A stretch of DNA of 64,000 nt, taken from positions 34,401,403 through 34,465,402 of the forward strand of contig OX578140.1 in assembly GCA_951213105.1 (NCBI GenBank). The letters run 5' to 3'. The DNA is from Amaurobius ferox (Eukaryota; Arthropoda; Arachnida; Araneae; Amaurobiidae). The position numbers were made by a program, and so were the translations under genes. Positions 23,441-34,807 of the stretch are shown in pieces; position 1 is the first letter of the stretch, and every line of letters begins with the position of its first letter. Under the pieces are notes generated by a model. It saw nothing but the letters and a program-made list of their open reading frames with translations, made no database searches and was not told where the DNA came from.

Positions 23441-23590
23441 ACCTTGCTGTCCCAAACTTGGAGCAAGAATCGTCGTACTGTCCAACTAATGCTCTACCGT
23501 TGAGAGGAAGAGCGTTAGTTGGACGGTATTGGGACAGATTTGCAAGCTCTTACCGTTGAAGGGGACTCTGCAAATTGAAATAGAATTTCA
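23441..23590. mobile_element. Rearranged SINE T fragment with palindrome
   Basis: Matches SINE T on the minus strand (complement of ctctgcaaat and gcaagctctta, and the A-box-like gctctaccgttgag). It is broken by an inverted duplication: 23482-23495 pairs with 23509-23522 with one mismatch, and weaker pairing continues outwards. The A-box region is therefore present in both orientations. Confidence 0.6.
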
Positions 23591-23769
23591 TTATCGTCCT
23601 TTAAATAATATATGAAATGGATACCCGAGACTTAAATTATTTCAATTTTCTGTATTGTCCCAAACTTCCGTATTGTTATTCGATCCAGCTTAGTGATCGA
23701 ATTTGTGCTTTTTAATATATATTTTATTTAAAAATCTACAAAAGTTTGCTAACATAAAATATTTTTAAT

Positions 23770-24690
23770 TTCCATATATACATAATGTATAGGTGACGGG
23801 GTCAAAAATTCGAATTCGGGTTTTCGACGGGAGGGCACGTTTCAAGAATCCCTGATCACGGATCGGAACATTTTTGAGGTGATGTCTGTGTGTGTGTGTG
23901 AAAATATGTATGCGTGTGTGTGTGTGTGTGAGTCTGTGGAGACGATATCTCACGAACGAATGGAGCGATTCCAATGAAATTTGGTACAAAAATCGCAACC
24001 CATGAATACTGGAAGCCTATTGTTTTGAAACGTAATCAAATGTTCAGAACTCCCTAAATTTTTGAGTGAAATTTTGAAAAAATCATCAAAAAATCAAAAC
24101 CTTTAATAAAGTTACGCAAATAAACATTTCTTATGTAATTTTTCCTTAGAAAACGATTGACATAAACTTTGAAACGCTAGCATGTACCGTTCTCGATGTA
24201 CATTTGTACATTTGATATTGTACATTTTTCAAATAAATTTATCAAAACATTCCATGAATTAAAAAATATATATTCACTGTTGAGAAACATGTTCAATTTT
24301 CATATGCAATATCATGCGATGAATTTGGTGGCATCATTCTCGTGGATCTAGCTCGTTCCATTCATGATAAAATATGCTTTAAGTAATACTCTTGTATTTA
24401 AATTCCATTAGTCGTTTATCTGCTATACGAATAACTTATTTCTCCGTTCATAACGCTTGGCGAGATCTTGGCGACTTTTTTAAATGTTGCCAAATTAACG
24501 AAAATCTCGCCAAATGGATAAAATGACGCTAAATCAAAGAAAATGACGACTAATTGTCGAAAATTCAATATCCTGGAAAGAATATAAGTATCTACTATAA
24601 GAAAAACCTACTTTTTGTACTGTAAACGTAGTAAATTCATTACATTGTATAAGGAAAGTCATGTGTTGCCCACATAAGATTTTTTTATTG
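23770..24690 (+). mobile_element. Dispersed family B element, copy 3
   Basis: Starts at catatatacataatgtatag followed by gtgacggggtcaaaaattcg and ends at gtgttgcccacataagattt. It holds a GT microsatellite at 23886-23931 and the tcgccaa block at 24460-24520. A short local duplication (gtacatttg/gtacattt) occurs near 24198-24226. The 77-codon minus frame at 23765-23998 is a by-product. Confidence 0.8.
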
Positions 24691-25640
24691 TTGAACATCA
24701 GTAGTCACCAAAGCTATTTTAAGTTGAAGTAGGATACTTTATACTATATATTGCCGAATTTTGAGATTTCTAGATGGAAACATATATTGACTATGACTTT
24801 AAAATTACTAGTTTACTAATATCACAAAAGTGCCTTACATTACCCCCCTTGTAAAATAAAACAACAAAACGTCTCTATCTTACAAATCTTTATCTTATAA
24901 GTTTCAACAAACTTATTCTTTGTGTAACATTTTTAGTCTCTTCCAGTATGAGAATACTCTTCTTTAGTGATGTACTAGTAGTCCTAGTAACCACGCTATA
25001 AGATATCTGCAAACAAATAAAATAAACCATAGACTAACTAAAGTGCTTCTTGAAAACGATGTACTTTTTTCCAAATACCTCTTTTGGGGAAATTTCTTTC
25101 GAATCAATTTCGACATTATGATAGACACGTTTAGCGCCCATTCATCTAATCGATTTCGGACGAAAATCTTCCCATTTTCTTCCATAACGGAGTAATCTTC
25201 CGGCTTCTCTTTCTTTTAGGACTCATTTTTTTTTAAACTCAGCTTCAATATTTTCCGTATTTTAAAATAAAATAGCACAGTTAGCAAAATGTTGTTTGTC
25301 TCAAATCATATCTAAAAATACGTATTTCATCGTGTTCGATTTCAAACATTAAATAAAATTAGCTAATATTTTCGATTGAAACTTCGATTAATGTATTTCG
25401 ATCTATATCTTGCGTATAATTAATTATTAATAAGTAAAAACACTTTCTGCGAAGTTTAGGGAAAACTAGAGCAGCGTATTAAATCTTTACTCTGATTTAT
25501 CTCACAAGTACGAGATAAATCAAATCTTACAGTACAAATAAGAAAAAAAATCGAAAATTGTTATCTTATTTGTACTTAAATATGTTGCTCAAATTTTCCT
25601 TAAGACAAATTTTTGTTGAAATATTTTATTTTAATTTTCG
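24691..25640. repeat. Stretch with dispersed repeat E copy (about 25050-25275)
   Basis: Shares ccaaatacctcttttgggga, atttcgacattatgatag, catctaatcg and cataacggagtaatc with 20015-20240. No gene. Confidence 0.55.
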
Positions 25641-27555
25641 CACTATATAGAGTGTATATAAAGGAAATACATATTGATGGGATGTTAAAAATCCCAAACT
25701 CTAATTTTAATGGATCTAGACGTTTTTAGCATCCCTGAATACACATAAGAAATTTTCAATTTATTAGCTGTGAGACATTGTACATGATAGCTCTCGAAAC
25801 CAATTAAACAAACTGTACAACTTTTGATAAATACTAAACAACCGAGGTCATAAGCCTGCTGATTTTCCAAACAGTCAACAAATAGACTGACATTAATTTA
25901 TTATTATATATATATATGACATTAATTCATTATTGACATTAATTTATTATTATTAAGGTATTTTCTTACTCACCGACAGTGTAATGAAAAAAAATTAATT
26001 TTAATAATATTTTATAAAATTAGGGGCAGTTTCGTAAATTTGCGACATTTTAGTCAATATAGAGCTATTTTTCAATTTGGTGACATTTTCCAGAAAGACG
26101 AACAAAACTAAATATTTCCTAATAAATAAATATTTTATTAATTTTCACAAAGATTATCTCGCATTTATCGTCACAGTTCTAAAAATAATTTTCTTTTCCA
26201 CCCAACATGGGGATCTTTGACCTCAATTTTCAAAGTCTACTGATCAAATTTTGAAATTCCGGCTTCGTCATGATATGTAAGTTGGTGAGTTCTATAAATT
26301 ATATTTTTTGCGAATATGGGTAAACAGTAACCTAGAAACTGCGTTAGCAACAGAAATGTTTTTGTGTTGGTGACAAGGAAGCTCCGCGTGTATATCACAA
26401 AGCTTTAATTACCTGTATTAAAAATGTGAAAATAAAGTTTTTTATTTAAAATATTTATTGAAATCTAAAGAGCGTATATTATAGATAACTGACGTGCTAC
26501 GAACATTTCACATGTTTGATCTGAAACGAAAAAATTAATAAACAATTTTTAATATTATCGTGCATTCGTGCATTAATTTTAAGATATGCAATCTTTATTT
26601 AAAATGAGTGCACGGCTAAATATGTTTTAAAGAGGCGCGAAATTGCATCTTTGCTCGGTAATTACGGTAAGTCGTGATATATGAAAGTATTTACGTTTTG
26701 AGGAATTTGTGGCTAAAACAAAACGATTTTCACGATATTTGGTATGCTTATTTAATCATAATTACAGTAGGTCTAAACACTTTTCAGCGAGACTTTTGTA
26801 GTAAGGCCAAATTTCAGCTTTCCCAAACAATCGAAATTGTTAGTCAATCGTTATAAGCTGGATAATACACTATATATCACAAATTCGAACGTGGTAGGCG
26901 AATACATTCTAAATGTCAAAATTTATTCTGAAATGTAACTAGAAGTAAGGAAATAGGAAATAAATTGAAAATGATGTCACCCCTCTTGGGAAATAGAACT
27001 TCTTTGAAAAAAAGATAAAAAGAGGTCTTTTCAAGAAGTGTTTGTTGTCAAAATCACACTGAAAGATCCCCCCCATGAAAATTTTAAAGGAAAACAATTA
27101 TTTTATGATAAAGTAAAACACTTACTAGACTTAATATTTCCTAACAAATAAATATTTTAATAAGAGGGGTTTTAGAAAGGGGGATTTTTTGAATGTGTAA
27201 TATAAATTTAGATTATGGTCGTTCTTCTAAATGAAGGCAATTCCTGTAACCAGAAATTACTGATGATAGTTAAGCATTTTGATTCTAGACATTTTTTAAA
27301 AATAAACTTCTCAGCTATACTTTGTGTTTCAAAATAATTTCTAGAATTTTTTTGCAAATAAACTTTTCAGCTGTATTGGGTGTTTCAAAAACAATTTTAA
27401 CAATTTTAAACAATTTAAACAATTTTAAAAAATAAACTTCTCAGCTTTGTGTTTCAAAAAGTCAGATCTAGTTTATCACTTATGAACCGTTAGTGTTAGA
27501 CACATACTTCCAATTGTAAAATTGTTTTGAATTGGAAGAAAAGTCTAAAATATTT
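25641..27555. other. AT-rich non-coding stretch, weak family B echo
   Basis: Around 25650-26110 faint family B landmarks appear (gatgggatgttaaaaatcc, gcatccctgaa, then words such as tttgcgacatttt and tttggtgacatttt). No gene supported; open frames are below 65 codons. Confidence 0.35.
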
Positions 27556-27948
27556 TCAAAATTGGAAGAGGTATTTGCATAAACATACGAAATCTAATTT
27601 TTTATACGCCCCCATTAGAGCAATAACTCTAGTCAATAACTCTGTCCAATAACTTGAAAAATGTTTATAAACGTTGATGTAATATAAACATACTTTAAAA
27701 ATAAAATGACCAAATATTACAACCAAATAGAAGTTCATTGGTGCTTTCACATTCTGAAAACCCGCAAACAGAATCCGTATATTATTAATAGCCGATCGGT
27801 AAAAGAAATACATACGAAAAGAAAACCATAAATTAAACATACTATACAGCGAATGTAAAGTTGCAAAATGGAAAAACGAAAATCTAAGACATTTAATATT
27901 TAAATACGTAGATAATGGTTTTACTTCCATGAAATACAAAATTTTCAA
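27556..27948 (-). other. Unrecognised 130-codon hydrophobic open frame
   Basis: The longest open frame outside repeats. It starts with MKILYFMEVKPLSTYL and is rich in F, Y, L and I, with two or three stretches that could span a membrane. AT-rich DNA readily generates such frames, and I recognise no receptor or transporter signature. It could be a decayed exon, for example of a chemoreceptor, but I would not annotate it as a gene without transcript evidence. Confidence 0.12.
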
Positions 27949-29170
27949 ACTATAATCATTTCTGCATGTGTAAGCTTATGCACAAACTAGCTTTTATATC
28001 ATTTACAAAAATAGTTGCAGATCAGCAAGCACGTTTTCTTTCATGAATTGCAAGCCATACGTTGTAATTGATCAAATCTTTCGATTTAAATCTAAACGAT
28101 TCATTCTGTTATTCTCAAATTCATAAAATCTTGGTTTGAAGCATGGACATGGATGAAGATTCTTGTGAATTCTTGCATTTCATACGGATTCGGGAACAAC
28201 GTTAATACTACTTGTTCAAAATAGCTGTAATTTATATTAAATGAACAACAGAGTGCTAAAGTAATCGAATATAGTCCAATTATATAGCTGCATGTAAAAA
28301 ATATAAACACAGCTGCACGGTGGGAATTAGAAATCCACCAGCTCTGTAGGATGTAGGGATATTTTTATCAATATTATGAGACTAAGAGGCAACTTATGCA
28401 GTTTTGATGTATACGACGAAACAAAAATCAGACATTTAGTCACCGATTTTTAGTCGCCAGTCTTGGTCCAGAAAGTCATGACCCCAATAAATACACGTCA
28501 CACAAATTGTAGGTGTAAGAGGCATATCAAACCCCAGGCCAACTGATGTGGAGACAAGGAGAAAAAGTCAACGAATGCAAAAGAACGATTTTTCAAAAGC
28601 GAGAGAGAGATAGATCGTGATGATTCGACCAGTGTTGCTAAGAGAGTGGAACTTTATTTTGAGTATTAAGAACGTTTTACATAAAGCCTGACTCCAAATG
28701 TCAGAAAAAACATCGGTAGAGATTCCAGTCATGCTGAACTACAGACCCGAAATACAGAGGTATGTGCCAGTCTTCATGTATGTTAGGACAATTGTTGATC
28801 TTTGGAGTACGATTCAAAAGACCTGGTCTCACACGGTGCTTTCCTCCTCCTTAAGCGTTTGTTAAAATTGATGTAATTTTTATTATAACAATAATAGAGA
28901 AATGAATAAATGATATATTTATTTTAAAGTTAAAACCTGGATTTTAATGTGTAGTGTTTTGAATTAATTAATACGTTATAGAACTCCCAGAGAGAGGTAA
29001 TGATGGGTTTTACGGCCACGATCGAAATGTACGAATTCTACGATTTACGACCATGTTATTCCTGGGTTATTCTAAATCTCCAAATTATGCTGGGTTTCAG
29101 TCTTTCTAATCTATCACCATATATATAATAGTCATCAAATATGTTTGTCTCGTTTTAAATCCTCCATATT
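27949..29170. other. Non-coding stretch
   Basis: No supported gene or RNA. The segment at 28500-28740 is somewhat purine-rich but unrecognised. Confidence 0.4.
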
Positions 29171-29640
29171 CCTTTCCGGTGATCCAGAAAACTGAATCTT
29201 TGCATGCTTACAGCATTGACTGTTTGACAAAATTAACGGAGCCGGATATTAGGTTTCTCTCCAGGGATTGGAGAATGTGAACGGGGATCGGAAACTCCTC
29301 CCTGGCTCTTCAGAAGCGTTTTTGTGACCTAGAAGAATGAATCTTTGTATAATTATAATATCGACCTTGAAACAGAACTCGAAGAGCCTAAGTTTTGATT
29401 TATCATGGAGCGGAAAAAAATAGGAATTTTCAAAAATATTTTTAAGACTTTCTAGTAGCATCCAGTAACTTAGATGGCTGAGTATTTTTACAGCAATAGT
29501 GCGATTATAGGACATAATCTAAGCCTGATTCAGATTTTTCCATCGGGGCGGATAAATTGAAGGGTCAAATATTTTCTTCAGGCCCTCCAGAGGCCTCTGG
29601 GAGACCTAGAAGGCAACAACTTTGCATACTCGACTACAGG
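29171..29640 (+). repeat. Degenerate repeats spaced about 143 bp
   Basis: A motif resembling gacctagaagaatgaatctttgca recurs near 29182, 29326 and 29608 (spacing one and two times about 143 bp). It is preceded by related ccggatattaggtttct and tctccagggattgg-like segments. The 88- and 102-codon frames at 29249 and 29557 overlap it and show no conserved domain. Confidence 0.45.
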
Positions 29641-29865
29641 AGAGAACCTAACCGAGCAATGACTATATTCGATACTAAGCGCTATGCACTGCTAAACAAA
29701 ATAAGAAATCTATATATAATGATTTGCAGTGTGCAAACATCAGCCGGAAGAAGTTTTTTTGTTAAATCATTTACTTACCAAGAAATATTTGCTTCTTTCG
29801 AAGCCGCTGGATTTTTTCATACTGCAGGATGGTTGGGTACATATATTTACATTGTACTTCAGTAA

Positions 29866-30900
29866 AACTTTCAAAGGATACAACCACCAGACATCTATCT
29901 AAAGGAAGACATCTGAATATTTGAAGAAAAAATATTTTGTGTAAAATTAACTTTAAGCCATTAAACTCAATTCAAAATAAACATAAATTATCCTTAAAAT
30001 GAAGATACAATACCGCAAAGTTGTTGGGCATAATTCTGATTTACAAATTGGAACAAATTGAATTTCAGAGTAGTATCATTATATGAATTTGACAAATGAT
30101 ATCAATTCATTTAATTTTCTAATGCAATTCATCTAGGAATTTGCAATTTGCAATACGTAAGCATTGGAATTGTTATACATCCCATGGGTGCTGTTCTATT
30201 TGATTAAATTGATTTGATTTGTCCACATTAATTTCATTTAACTTAAATGTAACACTGCTTCACTTATTAAAGTTACAGAACAATTATGTTTTAAACTGAT
30301 TTTTTGAAAGTGTATAAAAGTGCCACATCAAGATTTTAATTTAGGATATATGAAAGGTGTAGGGAGGAAAAGTGAATCAAGGATATGTTTTAATATAGGA
30401 AAATGAAATAAATATATTGAAATATATTTAAAATATATATTAATCTTATTTCATCAAAAATTTCATCGGTAGTAAAGGTCGTGTATTTAAAGAGATATGT
30501 TTTGATAGTAAACGTGAAAATTTTTTTATTTGTTATGATGCATATATTTATATACGAGGTGTCACAAAAACTTTGACCTCGGCTGTTATTCCTTAAATAT
30601 TGATCTTAGACATATATAATAAGTGAAAATGTTGCGTAAAAAAATGGTTCAGAATTTTATGAAATCGATTAAAATTTTCAAGATAATTAAATTTTAAGAA
30701 ATACAAAATTTAAATTTTTATTCGCCACCCATATAAAAATATTTCCAATGAGTAAAATGTGCCCTATACACTATTATAAGGTGATGTACAGATTTTAACA
30801 TTTTATCATAAAAAGTCCCATGGATATGAAAAGACAAAATTGCTGACTTAAACCTCTTTTCCATGCAGCGACATGGATTCTCAGAGAGGGAAAATCATGT

Positions 30901-30903
<3 letters not shown>
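29866..30903. other. Non-coding stretch with a lone mariner-like end
   Basis: tatacgaggtgtcacaaaaa at 30552-30571 resembles the start of a Tc1/mariner inverted terminal repeat, but no matching partner or transposase was found nearby. Confidence 0.25.

Positions 30904-30933
<30 letters not shown>
30904..30933. repeat. (TA)n microsatellite
   Basis: About 15 TA units. Confidence 0.95.
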
Positions 30934-30940
<7 letters not shown>

Positions 30941-31348
30941 ATTATTAAATCCAAAGTTAGAATGTATGTAGTAACTCATAATACACTATTCCAAAATTTT
31001 CTACAAATACAAAGAAATTAAGACAAAAAGAGGAAATAATAAAGCATAATGCAAGTCATAAGGACAAAGACAATCAACAAATTTCAAAAATGAGGAATGC
31101 AAATAAGAAAACAAAAAAATCAAGCAAAAAAGCTTGCACATGGAGGAGATTTAGGCTTACGAGATTAGGCTTACGAAAAGTTCATTTCGAAAAAATTCTC
31201 ATCGGGTCCATATATCTTTTCGAAATGAACACAAAAATGCTTGTTTCTGAAACACAAGATAGATTTTATCTATAAACTTGTGTTATATGGACGACAAGCA
31301 TAAAGATTGGAACAATAAAGGAAACATAAATACCTCAAAACGCACCTC

Positions 31349-31731
<383 letters not shown>

Positions 31732-31931
31732 NNNNNNNNNNNNNNNNNNNNNNNNNNNNNNNNNNNNNNNNNNNNNNNNNNNNNNNNNNNNNNNNNNNNN
31801 NNNNNNNNNNNNNNNNNNNNNNNNNNNNNNNNNNNNNNNNNNNNNNNNNNNNNNNNNNNNNNNNNNNNNNNNNNNNNNNNNNNNNNNNNNNNNNNNNNNN
31901 NNNNNNNNNNNNNNNNNNNNNNNNNNNNNNN
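31732..31931. other. Assembly gap of 200 N
   Basis: Exactly 200 N, so probably a placeholder of unknown true length. It hides the 3' part of the inverted Penelope copy. Confidence 0.99.
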
Positions 31932-32235
31932 AATTCAACAACTTATGTCGTTTCATTTGATTTACTATCAGATTTCTGAATATGTTACGGTGTAGACTAG
32001 TTGTCCATGACGTCAAATATTTGATATCAAAATTAAAGATGTTACGTTTATCGTAAATACGATAACATTGTATAGTGGCAGGCTTCATTATAGTGAGATC
32101 TAAAAAATCCAGACTTTCATCCTCATTGCATGGTGTTTCTATTAAAGTTAAACATGGAGGATAAAAGTCAAACTTCATTGTATAACTACTATCCTCAAAT
32201 CCGCATAGGATATCATCCACGTAACGTAGGAATAA
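31932..32235 (-). pseudogene. Truncated inverted copy of the Penelope RT
   Basis: Reverse complement of 34346-34649, with the paired coordinates summing to 66581 throughout. Only a few differences are visible (for example at 32167 and 32221). In its own direction it begins just before the YVDD motif and runs into the N gap. At 32234-32235 it shares two bases with the start of the left pseudo-LTR, a microhomology junction. It cannot encode a complete RT. Confidence 0.9.
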
Positions 32236-32494
32236 TGCTTCATGGATAGTTTTAGCGTAGAAAAGTAAACTTTTAGATTTTACATGTTATTGAAATTGTA
32301 TATGTATGTATTTTTACGGATTTATAAAGGGTCATGAAGGAAATCGTGTAGGGAGTATCGGTTACCGGGAGCGTTTGCCATGGCGGAAAAAGCTTTAACC
32401 GGAGTGCTGGGGGTCGCAACTCCCCCCGGCCGGTACTTCTGTCACACATCTAGAATCTGTACGAGTACATTGCTACTTGTCCTTTTTGGGAATT
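32234..32494 (+). repeat. Left pseudo-LTR of the Penelope-like element
   Basis: Aligned without gaps to 35679-35939 at a constant offset of 3445. Differences are an a/g at 32369, c/a at 32457 and t/c at 32476. It contains a GC-rich foldable block at 32351-32445. Confidence 0.93.
32351..32445 (+). other. GC-rich structured block in the left pseudo-LTR
   Basis: Complementary segments include cggtta (32359-32364) with taaccg (32396-32401), the self-complementary gccatggc (32378-32385), gggggt-cgca-actccc (32409-32424) and a ccgg pair closing around that hairpin. Penelope elements are known to carry self-cleaving ribozymes in this position. However, no hammerhead core (ctgatga plus gaaa) is present on either strand here, so any ribozyme would be of another class. 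Function unproven. Confidence 0.45.
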
Positions 32495-32934
32495 TATATA
32501 GGAATACACATGTAAATATTGCAGCATAGCGCTTTACAAGATGTATTATAAATTATTTTTTGCTTTTAGCTTTTTAATCTGTTCACTAAAATTGAAAATA
32601 AATTTTTCAAGTTTTATAATGTATAAATTAGATGATCGTACTAGCAGCTTAGCGCAGTTGATCACTGATGGTATAATGGTATTTTGGACTTGGTGTTTGG
32701 TGACTATGGAGTATTACATGGGGGGATGGGTGACTTTCGTGTATTCTGGTGGTTTTTGAGGTCATGTCGAACGTTTTTTCGGTGCATGAGGCTCCTGATT
32801 GCCTATTTTGATTTGTGAATCGTTTGAGTAAATCATTTTCGGATAACTAGATGTATACATATATAAAAAAAAAAAAAAAAAATTATAATAAAAAAAAAAA
32901 AAAAAAAAAAGACAAAAATTGAAAATACAAGAAT
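32495..32934 (+). other. Penelope 5' untranslated segment with A-runs
   Basis: Lies between the pseudo-LTR and the RT. It includes a 72-codon frame at 32541-32759 without recognised features and two long A-runs (32865-32911) just before the coding region. Confidence 0.6.
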
Positions 32935-33792
32935 ATGGCTTACGGAATTAGATTGAAGTTTGTTAACAGAGTTTGGTGTCATTACAGAAAAATATATGTA
33001 GAATGTACTGAAAGCGATCGGTCCAGATCCTTGTGTATAATGTTGGATTACATCAAATTTAGAGCCAGGATACATGGAATAGTTTTAGAGGATATTAAAA
33101 TAAAAAAACATATTGACGAATATCTTATATTGAAATATATTAATAAACGATACGATCTTATTCCTTTTAATAGAATTTTAAGACTAATGGCTCATACTTT
33201 ACCAGTTAGGGACCTGAGGTTAAAAGTGGCTTTCAAATATTATAAACCATTGGGGAGAAGGTTTTTTAATTATAATTTTATTGGTAGTAATTTACATACA
33301 GAGAGTTGTGTAGGTTGCAAATGTAATACATCGATGTACAGAGACGTACATCATGGACATATTGTAACAGGAGATCTGGGTATAATAAAATCGAATATTA
33401 AAAAATACTTTGAATTGGGTACTAAATACCGATTTAAGAGTGACGTTTCCATTAAACGAGCAATGGAAATTGATATTACACATTATATTCAAAAAGCGGC
33501 AGTAAAATTCAGTTTGCCAACTGAGACATTTGAAGAAGGGAAGGTCTTAGTGATAAATGAGTGCATTTCATGGTATCGCAGGAACGTACGGTGTAATACC
33601 AATGGAAGTGAGCTTAAATATAATAAAAAAGAGTTGGATGAAATACAAAGTATGTATGTAATTACGTACGTAGACAAGGTAACGTCGAATTTTGCAATGA
33701 CTTGTAAATGGTACTATGTTAGTTTATTAAGACAAGCATACGAAGATCATAGTATGTACTCGTTATTGAATCAAACTCAGTTGGAAAAGTAG
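32935..33792 (+). CDS. Penelope-like RT protein, N-terminal part
   Basis: The 285-residue first part of the element's polyprotein. It has a C-x2-C-x-C cluster (residues 125, 128, 130) followed by HGHIVTGDLGII (140-151) and LGTKYRF (161-167). Near the C-terminus is ITYVDKVTSNFAMTCKWYY (243-261), matching the DK...CKxYY block that precedes the RT fingers in Penelope-type proteins. No GIY-YIG endonuclease is visible at the N-terminus. The frame stops at 33790-33792, but the protein clearly continues in the +1 frame, which is open from 33770. I chose the ATG at 32935 because it is the first in frame after the A-runs; the true start is uncertain. Confidence 0.75.
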   Translation: MAYGIRLKFVNRVWCHYRKIYVECTESDRSRSLCIMLDYIKFRARIHGIVLEDIKIKKHIDEYLILKYINKRYDLIPFNRILRLMAHTLPVRDLRLKVAFKYYKPLGRRFFNYNFIGSNLHTESCVGCKCNTSMYRDVHHGHIVTGDLGIIKSNIKKYFELGTKYRFKSDVSIKRAMEIDITHYIQKAAVKFSLPTETFEEGKVLVINECISWYRRNVRCNTNGSELKYNKKELDEIQSMYVITYVDKVTSNFAMTCKWYYVSLLRQAYEDHSMYSLLNQTQLEK

Positions 33793-33808
33793 TAACCGGA
33801 TAAAAGCT

Positions 33809-34807
33809 TTGTACAAAAAATCTGGCATATTTGTGGGAAAAATTAGATATCCCTATTTAACGTTAATACCTAAGCTACATAAAAATCTAGTTAAATTCCG
33901 ACCAGTAACCATCGGTTTTAAAACTTATTTAACAAGGGCCAATAAATTATTATTGGAACATTTAAAATTGGTATTACGGAAACTATATGACCAGGGTAGC
34001 TATTTTATAAAAAACAGCCTCGAAGTAGTTAAGAAACTGAAAGAATTGCCAAACATCGGTATATACAGGAGTTATGACTTTGCTGACCTTTTCAATAATA
34101 TAGACATTAAGGATCTATATAGCATCCTAATAGAATCATACCATAGATGTGATTTGCAGCTATATATAGCAATTGGAAAGTACAAGGCTTTGGTGGAGTT
34201 GGTTTTATTCGAGACAGTTTTATACAATGGAGAAAACTTTTATAAACAAATTAAGGGTATCCCAATGGGGGGTAACTGTTCGTCAATTATGGCAGATATT
34301 TACCTAGATAGATATGAAAGGGGAACACATCTTTTAAATGAGATGTTATTCCTACGTTATGTGGATGATATCCTATGCGGATTTGAGGATAGTGGTTATA
34401 CAATGAAGTTTGACTTTTATCCTCCATGTTTAACTTTAATAGAAACACCATGCAATGAGGATGAAAGTCTGGATTTTTTAGATCTCACTATAATGAAGCC
34501 TGCCACTATACAATGTTATCGTATTTACGATAAACGTAACATCTTTAATTTTGATATCAAATATTTGACGTCATGGACAACTAGTCTACACCGTAACATA
34601 TTCAGAAATCTGATAGTAAATCAAATGAAACGACATAAGTTGTTGAATTTTACTAACAACGATAGATACAAGTGTGATTGCCGTTTTCTGGAGGAGGCTA
34701 TCAAGGAGGGTTATCCTCCCGCAATTCTGATAAGATTGGTTTCCAATTATAATGGTTTAACTGCAGCCGTAACCAGGAAGAGATATTTTGGAATGATAAC
34801 AACATAG
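33809..34807 (+). CDS. Penelope-like reverse transcriptase domain
   Basis: Catalytic RT part, synthesising cDNA from the element's RNA. Motifs, with residue 1 at 33809 (a TTG codon): IPKLHK (20-25), RPVT (31-34), the first catalytic aspartate in YDFADLF (89-95), GIPMGGNCSS (150-159), the YVDD box (184-187) and LDFLDLTI (221-228). IYDKRNIFNF (239-248) follows. The order and wording fit Penelope-type RTs better than LINE or LTR enzymes. The open frame really extends upstream to 33770, overlapping the previous frame by about 20 nt; together they would give about 620 residues. The C-terminus ends after RKRYFGMITT without a GIY-YIG endonuclease, so the element is endonuclease-lacking or has lost it. 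All catalytic aspartates are present. Confidence 0.85.
   Translation: MYKKSGIFVGKIRYPYLTLIPKLHKNLVKFRPVTIGFKTYLTRANKLLLEHLKLVLRKLYDQGSYFIKNSLEVVKKLKELPNIGIYRSYDFADLFNNIDIKDLYSILIESYHRCDLQLYIAIGKYKALVELVLFETVLYNGENFYKQIKGIPMGGNCSSIMADIYLDRYERGTHLLNEMLFLRYVDDILCGFEDSGYTMKFDFYPPCLTLIETPCNEDESLDFLDLTIMKPATIQCYRIYDKRNIFNFDIKYLTSWTTSLHRNIFRNLIVNQMKRHKLLNFTNNDRYKCDCRFLEEAIKEGYPPAILIRLVSNYNGLTAAVTRKRYFGMITT

Noticed and set aside
30552..30590. Complete mariner element
   Set aside because: Only a single terminal-repeat-like sequence was seen, without a partner or transposase.
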